Of a DNA stretch of 5,735 nucleotides, positions 4,982-5,735 are shown piece after piece. The notes below the pieces were generated by a model, which was not told where the DNA came from, did no database searches, and worked only from the letters and a program-made list of their open reading frames with translations. Numbering within the stretch: position 1 is the first letter of the stretch; each line of letters begins with the position of its first letter. The stretch is from Nitrososphaerales archaeon TH1177 (GTDB lineage: Archaea > Thermoproteota > Nitrososphaeria > Nitrososphaerales > Nitrososphaeraceae). Location of the stretch: the NCBI GenBank assembly GCA_014523515.1, contig JAATVJ010000018.1, positions 1 through 5,735 of the forward strand, in the 5' to 3' direction. The translations under genes and the position numbers were made by a program.

Positions 4982-5735
4982 ATGATAAAAAAATTAGTTG
5001 AAAATTCGTTTAAGAGTATTGATGAAGGGATATATAATGTAAGCAATATTGATTTTTCTCATGATGCTCTTAGTTTAAAAAAAAAGATTATAGATTACAA
5101 GTCAAAAAGCCTAATACCAATCATTACTGAAATAAAATTTTCTTCACCATCAAAAGGAGTAATTATGGATAGAAATAATGATACAGATTTGTTAAACATA
5201 TCAAGAGAAATGATAAAAGGCGGAGCTATTGGTCTTTCAGTTTTAACACAGAAGTATTTATTTAATGGATCTATAAACAATTTTGTCACAATTAGACAGC
5301 ATGCACCTATTCCAATGTTAATGAAAGATATTATTATAAGTGAAATACAATTAGACTGTGCTAAAAAGATTGGAGCAGATTATATTTTATTAATTATGAA
5401 TATTTTTGATAAAAATCTTGCTGAAGGTGATCTAGATAAATTTACTGAATATGCACACAAAAAAGGATTAAATATTTTATACGAAGTTCACCATGAAAAT
5501 GAATTTAAGGAAATTTTAAAATATAATTTGAAAAAACATGATCTAATAGGAATTAATAATCGTAATCTTGATGATCTTCAAATCGATTTACAGATAACAG
5601 AAAAATTATTAAAGAAATTTGATAAGGGAAAAAATGTGATTGTTAGTGAAAGTGGAATAAATAATTCTAATCAAATAAAACAATTAAGAAATGCAGGAGC
5701 TGATGCATTTTTGATTGGAACTAGCATAATGGAAA
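4982..5735 (+). CDS. trpC: Indole-3-glycerol phosphate synthase, 3' end beyond window
   Basis: TrpC closes the indole ring in tryptophan synthesis, converting carboxyphenylaminodeoxyribulose phosphate to indole-3-glycerol phosphate with loss of CO2 and water. The reading frame is open from ATG 4982 to the window edge (251 codons seen; the family is about 250-270 residues, so only the last helix is missing). The motifs of this TIM-barrel enzyme appear in order: ITEIKFSSPSKG (48-59) with Glu50 and Lys52, IGLSVLTQKYLFNGS (83-97), PMLMKDIII (111-119) with Lys115, GADYILLI (131-138), YEVH (167-170) with Glu168, GINNRNLDDL (190-199) with Asn192, VSESGI (221-226) with Glu223 and Ser224, and AGADAFLIGTSIM at the end. 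These cover the catalytic Lys pair and Glu residues and the phosphate-binding loops. It is divergent from egtB and may begin a trp operon running out of the window. Confidence 0.94.
   Translation, partial: MIKKLVENSFKSIDEGIYNVSNIDFSHDALSLKKKIIDYKSKSLIPIITEIKFSSPSKGVIMDRNNDTDLLNISREMIKGGAIGLSVLTQKYLFNGSINNFVTIRQHAPIPMLMKDIIISEIQLDCAKKIGADYILLIMNIFDKNLAEGDLDKFTEYAHKKGLNILYEVHHENEFKEILKYNLKKHDLIGINNRNLDDLQIDLQITEKLLKKFDKGKNVIVSESGINNSNQIKQLRNAGADAFLIGTSIME

Overview
The window is very AT-rich and looks archaeal, most likely from an ammonia-oxidising thaumarchaeon (Nitrososphaeria). The evidence is a Leu tRNA with an anticodon-loop intron at the archaeal 37/38 position and no encoded CCA, TATA-box promoters with little or no leader before start codons, few Shine-Dalgarno sequences, U-tract style termination and an HdeD/DUF308 membrane protein of a kind common in that group. 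The genus cannot be fixed from this sequence. A Nitrosocosmicus- or Nitrososphaera-like lineage is a guess.

Layout. Bases 1-232 are non-coding and hold an imperfect long inverted repeat, a short palindrome and a TATA box. Bases 233-820 (+) encode a six-helix HdeD/DUF308 membrane protein, closed by a hairpin plus T-run. Bases 1019-2010 (+) encode a DUF559/Vsr-like PD-(D/E)XK nuclease domain joined to an unrecognised helical C-terminal region. Its first 29 codons lie in a different frame from the rest, and the frames meet at a nine-A run containing the classic -1 slippery heptamer A AAA AAC. Bases 2083-2262 (-) hold a short coding-like relict with a leucine-zipper tail and a one-base frame break. 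It abuts the 3' end of an intron-containing tRNA-Leu(CAA) gene (2263-2370, -).

Bases 2452-4802 carry the two core ergothioneine genes. EgtD (+) trimethylates histidine to hercynine. EgtB (-) is a non-haem iron sulfoxide synthase that joins hercynine to a thiol donor. They converge tail to tail with only 14 bases between stop codons, rather than forming an operon, so their transcripts probably overlap. A 25-bp tandem duplication carrying a TATA-like sequence lies just upstream of egtB. From 4982 (+) to the window edge runs trpC (indole-3-glycerol phosphate synthase), divergent from egtB and cut off by the window end.

The metabolic genes make sense individually: ergothioneine for redox protection and tryptophan synthesis. 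The most unusual material is around the tRNA: a nuclease gene needing a frameshift, and a broken zipper gene at the tRNA 3' end. This may be an eroded accessory or integration region. No complete new multi-gene system is evident.
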